In this document: one piece after another, positions 1 through 7,123 of the stretch | Numbering within the stretch: position 1 is the stretch's first letter | How the letters are laid out: each line of letters begins with the position of its first letter | Assembly: GCA_049600855.1 (NCBI GenBank) | Contig: JBMYQA010000006.1 | Coordinates: 1-50,029, forward strand | Reading direction: 5' to 3' | Length of the DNA: 50,029 bases | Source: JBMYQA01 sp049600855 | Lineage (GTDB): Bacteria > Bacteroidota > Bacteroidia > Cytophagales > Flammeovirgaceae | Notes under the pieces: model-generated | What the model saw: the letters and a program-made list of their open reading frames with translations, nothing else | What the model was told of the DNA's origin: nothing | The model's database searches: none | Made by a program: the position numbers and the translations under genes

Positions 1-1
1 T

Positions 2-370
2 TTCTCGTTCCCCGACTTGTAACTCGGCCGTCAATTGTTGGTTATTGCCCCCCACATTGCGCTGTTGATAGCTCAAGGTGCCGAAGAACCCGGTTGAGGA
101 ACTAATCCCCGCCCCCGCCGCGATCGACCCCGTATTGCCTTCTTCTACGTCAACATTCACCACAACTTGAGAAGGATTGCTGCCAGGAGAAAACGATAAA
201 CGCGCATCTTTAAATAAGCCCAAACCAAACACGCGCTGTAAGTCAGCTTGAGCGGTTTCTCGTTTAAACACCGTTCCCGGGGCAAGCTGCATTTCTCGCG
301 TCACGATAAACGGACGGGTCAACCCATCCACTTCTTGCTGTTCTTCATCAAATGGTTTTTCCCAATTGAA
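2..370 (-). pseudogene. Internal fragment of a cyanobacterial Omp85/BamA outer-membrane assembly protein
   Basis: The minus strand is open from 370 down to the window edge (frame of codons 2-4, 5-7 and so on). An in-frame TAA at 371-373 precedes it and no start codon fits. The translation reads TRPFIVTREMQL, then LQRVFGLGLFKDARL, then NTGSIAAGAGISS, SYQQRNVGGNNQQL and VGERE. From memory this is the last POTRA domain and the first barrel strands of cyanobacterial Omp85 (Toc75-like) proteins, which insert beta-barrel proteins into the outer membrane. The protein continues off the window edge but its N-terminal half is missing. Base composition is clearly richer in GC than the rest of the window and it carries a CGCGATCG stretch close to the HIP1 octamer of cyanobacteria. 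It is probably not native to this genome (chimeric contig end or contaminant); a transferred fragment is the alternative. Confidence 0.85.
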
Positions 371-511
371 TTATTTTGAATCTAATACAGCTTTTTTAAG
401 GATTACTCTATTCAAAATAGGATTTTTTGAACTTATGCTATTTAGGTTTGCCATGTATTTACAAGTAACCAAATTAAGTTCTAACTAATCCTGCAAACGA
501 GTGTTTCACAA

Positions 512-545
512 TTGCTTCTTAAATAGCAAAATATTTGTAGTTTTG
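512..545 (+). promoter_or_regulatory. Candidate Bacteroidota-type promoter of gap
   Basis: TAGTTTTG at 538-545 matches the TAnnTTTG -7 box of Bacteroidota. TTG at 512-514 lies 23 bases upstream, at the long end of the usual spacing for the -33 element. Transcription would begin near 552, giving a leader of roughly 90 bases before the gap start codon. Confidence 0.45.
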
Positions 546-639
546 TGACGCATCTCAAAATCGTCCAAAATACCTGTTTTTTTTGGAGGAGGGATGTGCA
601 GAAAATTATTTTGACAAAGGTCCTTAAATCAGTCTTATT

Positions 640-1632
640 ATGTCAAAAATCAGAGTAGCTATCAATGGATTTGGACGAATCGGTCGATTGTCCTTCAAAA
701 TCCTTCTGGAAAAAGAAAATGTTGAGGTTGTAGCCATCAACGATTTGACCGACAACAAAACTTTGGCGCACTTGCTAAAGTATGATTCAGTTCACGGAAA
801 ATTCGATGGAGAAGTTTCTTACACTGACGATAAATTTATTGTAAATGGCAATGAAATTCAAACATATGCTGTTCGCAATCCTGAAGAATTGCCTTGGGGC
901 GATTTGAATATTGATGTTGTGTTGGAGTCTACAGGTATTTTCAGAGACGAAGCTGGTGCTGGAAAACACTTGAAAGCTGGTGCTAAAAAGGTAGTCATCT
1001 CTGCTCCTGCTAAAGGTGCTATCAAAACAGTGGTATTAGGTGTAAATGAAGAGTCGATGAGTGGCGAAGAAACCATCGTTTCAAACGCTTCTTGTACTAC
1101 AAACTGCTTGGCTCCTATGGCTAAAGTATTGGATGATGCTTTTGGAATTGAGAAAGGTTTCATCACTACAGTACATGCTTACACGGCCGATCAGCGTTTG
1201 CAAGATGCACCTCACAGTGATTTGAGAAGAGCACGTGCAGCTGCTTGCTCTATTGTACCTACTTCTACTGGTGCTGCAAAAGCAGTAGGTTTGGTATTGC
1301 CTCACCTTGCTGGTAAATTAGATGGTTGCGCCATGCGTGTGCCTGTGCCTGATGGTTCATTAACTGACTTCACCGTAGTGTTAAAGAAAGAAGTAACGAA
1401 GGAGGAAGTAAACGCAGCCATGAAAGCCGCTGCTGAAGGCCCTATGAAAGGCATCTTGAAATACGAAGTAGATCCAATCGTTTCTGTTGATATTATTGGT
1501 GATTCTCATTCATGTATTTTTGATTCATTAATGACTTCCACAAGCGGTACATTGGTAAAAGTGGTAGGTTGGTATGACAACGAAGCAGGTTATTCTCACC
1601 GTGCTGCAGATTTGATTGCAAAAATTGGATAA
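640..1632 (+). CDS. gap: Type I glyceraldehyde-3-phosphate dehydrogenase (NAD-dependent)
   Basis: Cytosolic enzyme of glycolysis and gluconeogenesis. It oxidises and phosphorylates glyceraldehyde 3-phosphate to 1,3-bisphosphoglycerate with NAD. The 330 residues span the family's normal length. The Rossmann start INGFGRIGR is at residues 8-16 and the acidic stretch NDLTD at 34-38 suits NAD rather than NADP. The catalytic motif SNASCTTNCLAP places the nucleophile at Cys152, and His179 in TTVHAYT is the base. The C-terminal WYDNEAGYSHR is intact. The ATG start is confirmed by the conserved N-terminus. It stands alone: a TAnnTTTG promoter candidate lies about 100 bases upstream and a strong stem-loop terminator follows, so it is probably monocistronic. 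The neighbours (cyanobacterial fragment to the left, potassium transporter to the right) say nothing about its role. Confidence 0.97.
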   Translation: MSKIRVAINGFGRIGRLSFKILLEKENVEVVAINDLTDNKTLAHLLKYDSVHGKFDGEVSYTDDKFIVNGNEIQTYAVRNPEELPWGDLNIDVVLESTGIFRDEAGAGKHLKAGAKKVVISAPAKGAIKTVVLGVNEESMSGEETIVSNASCTTNCLAPMAKVLDDAFGIEKGFITTVHAYTADQRLQDAPHSDLRRARAAACSIVPTSTGAAKAVGLVLPHLAGKLDGCAMRVPVPDGSLTDFTVVLKKEVTKEEVNAAMKAAAEGPMKGILKYEVDPIVSVDIIGDSHSCIFDSLMTSTSGTLVKVVGWYDNEAGYSHRAADLIAKIG

Positions 1633-1678
1633 GGCTCTTTAGCTTAGCGTACGTTACATTTCAGATGAAATAGATTTG

Positions 1679-1713
1679 AGGGAGCTACCTTGTTAGCTCC
1701 CTTTATTGTTTTT
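1679..1713 (+). terminator. Intrinsic terminator of gap
   Basis: AGGGAGCTA (1679-1687) pairs perfectly with TAGCTCCCT (1694-1702) across a 6-base loop, followed by a T-rich run to about 1713. It lies 47 bases after the gap stop codon. Confidence 0.8.
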
Positions 1714-1895
1714 ATATTCGTTAGATTTTAGGGAAGTGCTTAGCTATAAATGATTAGGTTTAGGCATTTAGGTGAAATAATGCAGTACTACTATCATAAT
1801 TTCGTGTGTAATACTGCGTTAAGAACCAAAGAGCGGTGTAAGGCAAACTCTTTTTTAGTGAACGGAAAAAATTGAACCACTAGCTAGTGTTTCGC

Positions 1896-3806
1896 ATGGA
1901 AGAATTTATCAACCGACTTAATAAGCTACTTTACGGTTGGAAAGATGGTACTTTGGGATTTGTGAGCGCAATTTCTGTCATTACGGTAATTGTTGCGGTT
2001 TTTCATCTCATCTATCGGTATGGCTTCATTTTAACACAATTGGAGATTGATAATGTCTACTCTAATTTGGATATCATCTTCTTTATTTTTGCTTTAGTCT
2101 ACCTCATCCGATTGCTTTTTGCGATACAGCGTATTGATTACCTGAAACGAACTTGGTTTGAGTGTGTACTCATTATGTTCATTTTGGCTAATGGAGTAGC
2201 CAATAAGGTATTCGACCTCAAAATTATTCTTTATTACTTGGAATTATTCTCTGTCGAACATTCGATAAAAAGTTATCAAGACATCTTAAGCCTATACCTG
2301 ACTGTTTTAATCGGATTAGAGCTGATTAAAATTAGTACAAGAATCTCTGACCTGAACTTTAAGCCTGCGGCAACTTTTATTTTCAGTTTCATTATTTTGA
2401 TTTTGATTGGCACGGCCCTGCTGATGCTTCCTGCGATGACGTATGGGACACCCGACATGTCTTATCGCGATAGCATGCCTTTTTTGGATGCTTTATTTAC
2501 TTCGGTAAGCGCCTCTTGCGTAACGGGTTTAGCGGTAGTAGATACAGGAACTTATTTTACCTTTAAGGGGCAATTGGTTATCATGTTTTTGATTCAGTTG
2601 GGGGGAATTGGGATTGTATCTTTTGCCACTTTCTTTGCCACTTTTTTAGCGAAAGGCGTAGGGATTAAGCATCAATCCATCATTCAAGATTTTTTAAGCA
2701 GTGAATCCCTCATTTCAGCGAAAGCTCTCTTACGAAAAGTTATCTTTATTACCATCTCCATCGAGTTTATTGGGTTTATCCTTATTTTCTTTTCATGGGA
2801 TGAAAGTTTACATTTTCGAAGCTTGGGGCAAAAGGTGTTTTTCTCCTTATTTCACTCGATCTCTGCCTTTTGTAATGCTGGCTTTAGCCTATTTAGCGAT
2901 GGATTATATACCGATATGCTTGCTTCTGATACCCCATTATTTGATGGCGATGGGGATCGTGATGTAAGTGTCAAGAAGATGTATTTACTTCATTTCGTCA
3001 TTGCCATTCTCATTGTATTAGGAGGAATTGGTTTTGGAACGATAGAAGATGTATTGAGCCCAAGCAAAATCAAAGATCGCTTAATTCATCCTTGGAAAGA
3101 TTTAAAAATTAGCTCTCGAATTGCCTTGCAAACTACACTTTGGTTGATCTTAATTGGTACCGTAGGTTTTATGGTTTTAGAATCACATCAATTGCGAGAT
3201 CGAACCATTGTAGAAGCACTGAACACGTCTTTTTTCCAATCGGTAACTTGCCGAACGGCGGGTTTCAATACGATGGACTTTAGTATTAATAGCGATGATG
3301 GGAGCAGTGAAGATTTTACAGGAGGCTTGCAAAAACCAACCATCATTTTGTGTATCTTCTTGATGTTTATTGGCGCATGCCCTGGCTCAACGGGAGGAGG
3401 CATTAAAAGTTCCACATTTTTCTTAATTGCTCGCTCATCCTTTGCCAGCATTAAAGGACAAGAACGCATAGAAATAGGTAGGCGAACGATACCCAATGAC
3501 TTGGTGCGTAAAGCCTATTCGATCTTCATGTTTGCCACGACTTATAATATCATTGCGATCTTTATTTTAACCATTACGGAGGCTGATAAAGACATTTTGG
3601 CAATTGTATTTGAACAAGTTTCGGCTTTTGCCACTGCGGGTTTGAGTACTGGCATTACCTCTGATTTATCGTCAATAGGGAAAATTATCATCATCATTTC
3701 CATGTATATCGGTCGGGTAGGGACTTTAACTTTGGCGCTTGCATTAAGTAATAAAGTAATTACGAACTCCTATCGCTACCCTGACGGGCATGTGATGGTG
3801 GGATAA
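1896..3806 (+). CDS. trkH: TrkH/KtrB-type potassium uptake transporter, membrane subunit
   Basis: Inner-membrane K+ uptake subunit of the Trk/Ktr superfamily, which takes up potassium driven by the membrane potential, with H+ or Na+. The four pseudo-repeated selectivity loops are all visible: SVSASCVTGLAVVDTGTYF, SISAFCNAGFSLF, SVTCRTAGFNTMDF and QVSAFATAGLSTGIT. A Gly-rich hinge PGSTGGGIKSS lies before the last repeat. About 200 residues with roughly four extra hydrophobic segments precede the first loop, making it longer (about 636 aa) than KtrB (about 450 aa). A GTG at 1887 would add three residues (M-F-R); the ATG at 1896 is preferred, though no clear ribosome site decides it. No TrkA/KtrA regulator gene is next to it, so the gating partner must be elsewhere. 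It converges with yraN, leaving only 3 bases between the stop codons. Confidence 0.92.
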   Translation: MEEFINRLNKLLYGWKDGTLGFVSAISVITVIVAVFHLIYRYGFILTQLEIDNVYSNLDIIFFIFALVYLIRLLFAIQRIDYLKRTWFECVLIMFILANGVANKVFDLKIILYYLELFSVEHSIKSYQDILSLYLTVLIGLELIKISTRISDLNFKPAATFIFSFIILILIGTALLMLPAMTYGTPDMSYRDSMPFLDALFTSVSASCVTGLAVVDTGTYFTFKGQLVIMFLIQLGGIGIVSFATFFATFLAKGVGIKHQSIIQDFLSSESLISAKALLRKVIFITISIEFIGFILIFFSWDESLHFRSLGQKVFFSLFHSISAFCNAGFSLFSDGLYTDMLASDTPLFDGDGDRDVSVKKMYLLHFVIAILIVLGGIGFGTIEDVLSPSKIKDRLIHPWKDLKISSRIALQTTLWLILIGTVGFMVLESHQLRDRTIVEALNTSFFQSVTCRTAGFNTMDFSINSDDGSSEDFTGGLQKPTIILCIFLMFIGACPGSTGGGIKSSTFFLIARSSFASIKGQERIEIGRRTIPNDLVRKAYSIFMFATTYNIIAIFILTITEADKDILAIVFEQVSAFATAGLSTGITSDLSSIGKIIIIISMYIGRVGTLTLALALSNKVITNSYRYPDGHVMVG

Positions 3807-3809
3807 GAC

Positions 3810-4172
3810 TCAATAAAAGGCATCTTCTACATGATAAATCGCTTTCCAATTTCCTTTCCTTAAAATGGAAATGATATCAAATCGGATTTCAACGTTTAAC
3901 TGTTTACTTTCCAAGTAGGCAACTGCTGCCCGTTTAATGGATTTTTTTTGATTCTGGCTAACGGTTTCTTCAGGATAGCCAAAAGCAGTACTTGAGCGGG
4001 CTTTTACTTCAATAAAAACAATGGTATTTTGATATTGCGTGATTAAATCAATTTCGGCGTGTTTAAATCGGTAATTGCGTTCAAGAATTTGAAAGTTTTT
4101 GTTTTTCAAAAACTGCTCAGCATATTTTTCTGCCCAATTGCCAAAGCGTTTTTTAGGTGGAGTCGAGTTCAT
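3810..4172 (-). CDS. yraN: YraN family (UPF0102) putative endonuclease-fold protein
   Basis: Small protein (120 aa) of the UPF0102/YraN family, which has a Holliday-junction-resolvase or restriction-endonuclease-like fold. A nuclease role is predicted for the family but the function is not firmly known. The family core is visible: GNWAEKYAEQFL, then ILERNYRFKHAEIDLI with the acidic E-I-D, then IVFIEVKARSS giving the E-x-K pair of the nuclease fold, then a helix SQNQKKSIKRAAVAYL and RFDIISI. The ATG start gives the normal family length. It is the last gene of a minus-strand block and ends 3 bases from the stop of trkH, with no room for separate terminators. Confidence 0.9.
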   Translation of the reverse strand: MNSTPPKKRFGNWAEKYAEQFLKNKNFQILERNYRFKHAEIDLITQYQNTIVFIEVKARSSTAFGYPEETVSQNQKKSIKRAAVAYLESKQLNVEIRFDIISILRKGNWKAIYHVEDAFY

Positions 4173-4240
4173 CTAATCTTTTACCTATAATGACGCATGG
4201 AAAGAAAGGTAAACAGAAGAAGGGAGGAAAGGGACGAGAT

Positions 4241-4819
4241 TTAGAACTCAAGACCTTGATATAAATCAGCCATTTTAAGGCGAATGCCTAATGATTGGAG
4301 GTGAACCTCACTTTCCAGTCTAGGTATGGTGGCAATTTTCCAATTCGATTCACTTTCTTTATAAAACACTTCAACAGTTGCTTGCTCTTGATCAATAAGT
4401 ACATATTCCTTGAATGTAGGAATGGCACGATATAACCTAAACTTTTTCGTTTGATCGTAGCTTTGTGTGGACTTAGATAAGACTTCAATAATTAATATTG
4501 GATTGGTAATTGCCTCCTCAAGTTGATCATCTCGCTTAATTGCATTGCAAACCACAAAAACATCTGGATAGAGATAGCTTGTTGCAGATGGGATACTCAC
4601 TTTAACGTCACTACTGAAGGTAAAACAGTTTTTCTTTTTAATAGCTAAAGCCGATCTGATGGCATATAAAGTATTGGAGATCAGCATACCATGATATATG
4701 GTGCCCTCAGACATCGCATAGAGTTTTCCATTGAAGTATTCATACTTCGAATTAAAACGTTGTTCTAAGTCGAGGTATTCGGAAATGGTATAGTGCTGAT
4801 CTAACTTTAGTTCTCCCAT
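4241..4819 (-). CDS. Uma2 family endonuclease (DUF820)
   Basis: PD-(D/E)xK-fold protein of the Uma2/DUF820 family, predicted nucleases of unknown biological role. They are extremely numerous in cyanobacteria and scattered through Bacteroidota. Visible family marks are TISEYLDLEQ near the N-terminus, YEYFNGKLYAMSEGT (core Glu), the SYLYPDVFVV strand with the key Asp, and IIEVLSKSTQSYDQTKKFRLY with the E-x-(S) and YD..K..Y signature. Then comes KEYVLIDQEQATVEVF. At 192 aa it has the normal family length and looks intact. It has no toxin or antitoxin partner beside it and is separated by about 40-70 bases from both neighbours. Given the family's spread it may have arrived by transfer, but its codon use looks like its surroundings. 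Confidence 0.9.
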   Translation of the reverse strand: MGELKLDQHYTISEYLDLEQRFNSKYEYFNGKLYAMSEGTIYHGMLISNTLYAIRSALAIKKKNCFTFSSDVKVSIPSATSYLYPDVFVVCNAIKRDDQLEEAITNPILIIEVLSKSTQSYDQTKKFRLYRAIPTFKEYVLIDQEQATVEVFYKESESNWKIATIPRLESEVHLQSLGIRLKMADLYQGLEF

Positions 4820-4861
4820 AGTTTAACATTAATAAAAATACGCTTCATTATAAAGTTTGCA

Positions 4862-5986
4862 TCACTCCACTAATTCAAATGGAGCAGGGGAGAAGCAGAG
4901 GATAAATACGATGAGGGATATCCATCCCAATACCTTACGGCCTGTGCTGAGTGGTTGATCTGAACTAACGGGAGGATGGTAAACGCCCAACACGCGGCCA
5001 AGTAAAAAACCAAAAAATAACCAGCCAGGATAGCCTTTTACATCAAAGTAAGAGGCTGCAACAAATTGGAATGTGAAAATGGATACTGCAATTAGGAGTA
5101 CTGTCGTTTTATTCGGATGAACTTTTTCAAATATGAAATAAAGGAAAAAGATGTATAAAGGAGCCCATTGAATGAGTGTAGAGACATCATCATACAAAGA
5201 GAATAATCCTAAGCCTCCAAAAGTAACCAATATTGTAAATAGGATGGGAGATACAATTTTATGATTTTTAGGACCTATTAATCCAAAGAGAATGTGTCCT
5301 CCATCTAATTGCCCAATAGGAAATAGATTGAGTGCTGTGAAAAAACAGGCTAAATAACCTGCGATCAAAAATGGGTAATGGATAATTTCATATGGATTGG
5401 GTACTAAGTTAGGATCAGGCGCAACAAAATGTGTGAAAAATTCAAATAATAAATTAGAGCCAATGGCTAAACCTTCTCTACTGCTGTACACGTAGTTCGC
5501 ATAATCCAAACCATACATTTTGTAGTCGTAATGAATGGTATAAATATGTTCTGGGGGAGGAAGGTGCGTAAAGCCATAGTAAAGCACGCCTAAAGCAATT
5601 ACAAAGCCAGCCAAAGGCCCAGCAATCCCTACATCAAAATAAGCCTTGCGGGTGCGCATCGGGCTTTTGATTTGGATTACTGCGCCAAAAGTTCCAAACT
5701 GGAGCATGCCGGGCAAGTAAAATGGAATGTAATAAGGCAACGTCACTTTCAGCTTGTAGAAACGGGCAACAAAATAGTGTCCAAATTCATGTGCAGTAAG
5801 AATCCCCAAAAAAGGGATAGAATAGTACAGACCTGCCATAAATTCGACCCAACCCAATTGAGGAATTCGTTCATCTAATATTCCTAAAAAAGAACCGCCA
5901 GATTGGAATTCTCCTCCTACTAATGTCGTAGTGAGTAAAGTAAGAATAAATAGTCCAAGATGTAAGGCGATTGTTTTCAGTTTCAT
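4862..5986 (-). CDS. Site-2-protease-like M50 family membrane metalloprotease
   Basis: Polytopic inner-membrane zinc protease of the M50/S2P group, which cuts substrates within the membrane. The zinc motif HEFGH lies in the third hydrophobic region (GILTAHEFGHYFVARFY). The third ligand is in the conserved FPIGQLDGGHILFGLIG near the middle. About eight hydrophobic segments are predicted over 374 residues. It lacks a PDZ insert, unlike RseP, and resembles the soluble-domain-free S2P homologues of plants, cyanobacteria and Bacteroidota. A family function in regulated proteolysis is known in general; the substrate here is unknown. It follows the aspartoacylase-like gene by 66 bases on the same strand, with a candidate -7 box (6048-6055) straddling that gene's stop codon. 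Confidence 0.9.
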   Translation of the reverse strand: MKLKTIALHLGLFILTLLTTTLVGGEFQSGGSFLGILDERIPQLGWVEFMAGLYYSIPFLGILTAHEFGHYFVARFYKLKVTLPYYIPFYLPGMLQFGTFGAVIQIKSPMRTRKAYFDVGIAGPLAGFVIALGVLYYGFTHLPPPEHIYTIHYDYKMYGLDYANYVYSSREGLAIGSNLLFEFFTHFVAPDPNLVPNPYEIIHYPFLIAGYLACFFTALNLFPIGQLDGGHILFGLIGPKNHKIVSPILFTILVTFGGLGLFSLYDDVSTLIQWAPLYIFFLYFIFEKVHPNKTTVLLIAVSIFTFQFVAASYFDVKGYPGWLFFGFLLGRVLGVYHPPVSSDQPLSTGRKVLGWISLIVFILCFSPAPFELVE

Positions 5987-6047
5987 ACAACTCTTTATAC
6001 TGACGTGCTATTGTTTATTATTTGGGTAATGTAATAAAAACTTGTTA

Positions 6048-6055
6048 CAAATTTA
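6048..6055 (-). promoter_or_regulatory. Candidate -7 promoter box for the M50 protease gene
   Basis: On the minus strand this reads TAAATTTG, a full match to the TAnnTTTG box, 62 bases before the protease start codon. Its first three bases are the TAA stop codon of the upstream aspartoacylase-like gene. No convincing -33 TTG was seen at the proper distance, so this is weak. Confidence 0.3.
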
Positions 6056-6988
6056 GATGCGGTCTCCACCAGTAATGTGTCTACTGAGATCGGTAATTTC
6101 ACTGGTTAAGAAAAAGCCATCTTTTCCTTCCTTTTGATAAAGTGGCATCAATACAAAGCCATGATTATTGGCCCGAATTTCTCCATTCTTATCGTAAGCC
6201 AGCAACTGCCCTTTTTCTATAGGGTCAAAGTTTTTAAAGCCAGGAATCATTGCAAAATCATCTTCTGGCGTTACGTGATGGCGATAATCCACATTCATAT
6301 GAGAAGGAATACTATTGGTAAAGTGATCCAAGTAGTAATTTTCTAAAAACGAAGCTGGAATAGCCTCTTGATCAAGCATACCGATGGCCACTAGCATGCG
6401 CCAAAGCACGGTTACATTGTTAGTGATTGAGTGAGGATTATCGTGTTGACCAGATTCAAAGCCCATAGCTAAAAAGCCTAAATCAGTCATGTAGGGTACC
6501 GTAGTATCGTGCAGCTGATTTTCTAACCCTAATAATACGGGTACTTTCAAACTATTGGCAATGTGTTGGACTTTGGATATTTCCTTGACGATAAGGAAGA
6601 TGCCATTTTCTGCTGAAGTTGTGTGTAAGTCTAAAAAATATTTTTCAGTATAACGTTCAAAACCGATTTCATCATAGACTTCATGAATTTCAACCAGTTC
6701 TTGATGTTCTACTTTTTCGAGTGGAAACTCTTGTGCATTTGACACCTTTTCTGCTGACCATAATCTGTTTAGGTCATGATCAACTAATCGCTTGTTTTCT
6801 TTGAGTGCTGTTAAGTTTCCAGTAATCCCGATAAAACGGCCATTTAGCTGAATTTGATGTTCTTCAAGCTGTTGAAAAATGATTTTTAGTGCTTTCCACC
6901 CCGCAGGTTCATTGCCATGTAAGCTTCCAACACATACAAATAGTTTATCTGCATTCTTGTTTCCGAAATCTCCAAGTATTCTTTTCAT
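6053..6988 (-). CDS. Succinylglutamate desuccinylase/aspartoacylase family zinc deacylase
   Basis: M14-like zinc hydrolase of the AstE/aspartoacylase family, which removes acyl groups from N-acyl amino acids. Zinc ligands are visible in VGSLHGNEPAGWKAL (His and Glu of H..E) and in FLDLHTTSAENG (second His). An aspartoacylase-type Arg stretch KRLVDHDLNRLW (D-x-N-R) is also present. At 311 aa it has the usual length. An upstream TTG at 6997 is in frame, but the ATG at 6988 gives a conserved-looking MKRILGDFGNKNADKLFV start and is preferred. It lies just downstream of the GCS2-CBS ligase on the same strand, separated by 135 bases and a terminator-like stem-loop. Its acyl substrate cannot be told from sequence. 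A link to the neighbouring amidoligase is an inference. Confidence 0.87.
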   Translation of the reverse strand: MKRILGDFGNKNADKLFVCVGSLHGNEPAGWKALKIIFQQLEEHQIQLNGRFIGITGNLTALKENKRLVDHDLNRLWSAEKVSNAQEFPLEKVEHQELVEIHEVYDEIGFERYTEKYFLDLHTTSAENGIFLIVKEISKVQHIANSLKVPVLLGLENQLHDTTVPYMTDLGFLAMGFESGQHDNPHSITNNVTVLWRMLVAIGMLDQEAIPASFLENYYLDHFTNSIPSHMNVDYRHHVTPEDDFAMIPGFKNFDPIEKGQLLAYDKNGEIRANNHGFVLMPLYQKEGKDGFFLTSEITDLSRHITGGDRI

Positions 6989-7054
6989 AGTAATCAATCA
7001 AGTGAACACATGATGAACTCATGTTGAACAAATCTACCATTCAACAAGGTACTA

Positions 7055-7101
7055 ACAAAAAAATAGATGCCCTTGTTCAACGCTTATATGGACAAGGGCA
7101 T
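7055..7101 (-). terminator. Terminator after the GCS2-CBS gene
   Basis: ATGCCCTTGT (7067-7076) pairs perfectly with ACAAGGGCAT (7092-7101). An A-run at about 7057-7063 on the plus strand becomes a T tract downstream of the hairpin for minus-strand transcripts. It lies 23 bases after the stop codon. Confidence 0.7.
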
Positions 7102-7123
7102 GTAGGATTAAGATTTTACTTTA

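Noticed and set aside
3810..4819. yraN plus the Uma2 gene as a toxin-antitoxin or restriction module
   Set aside because: Both are solitary nuclease-fold proteins with no methylase, antitoxin or overlapping partner gene.
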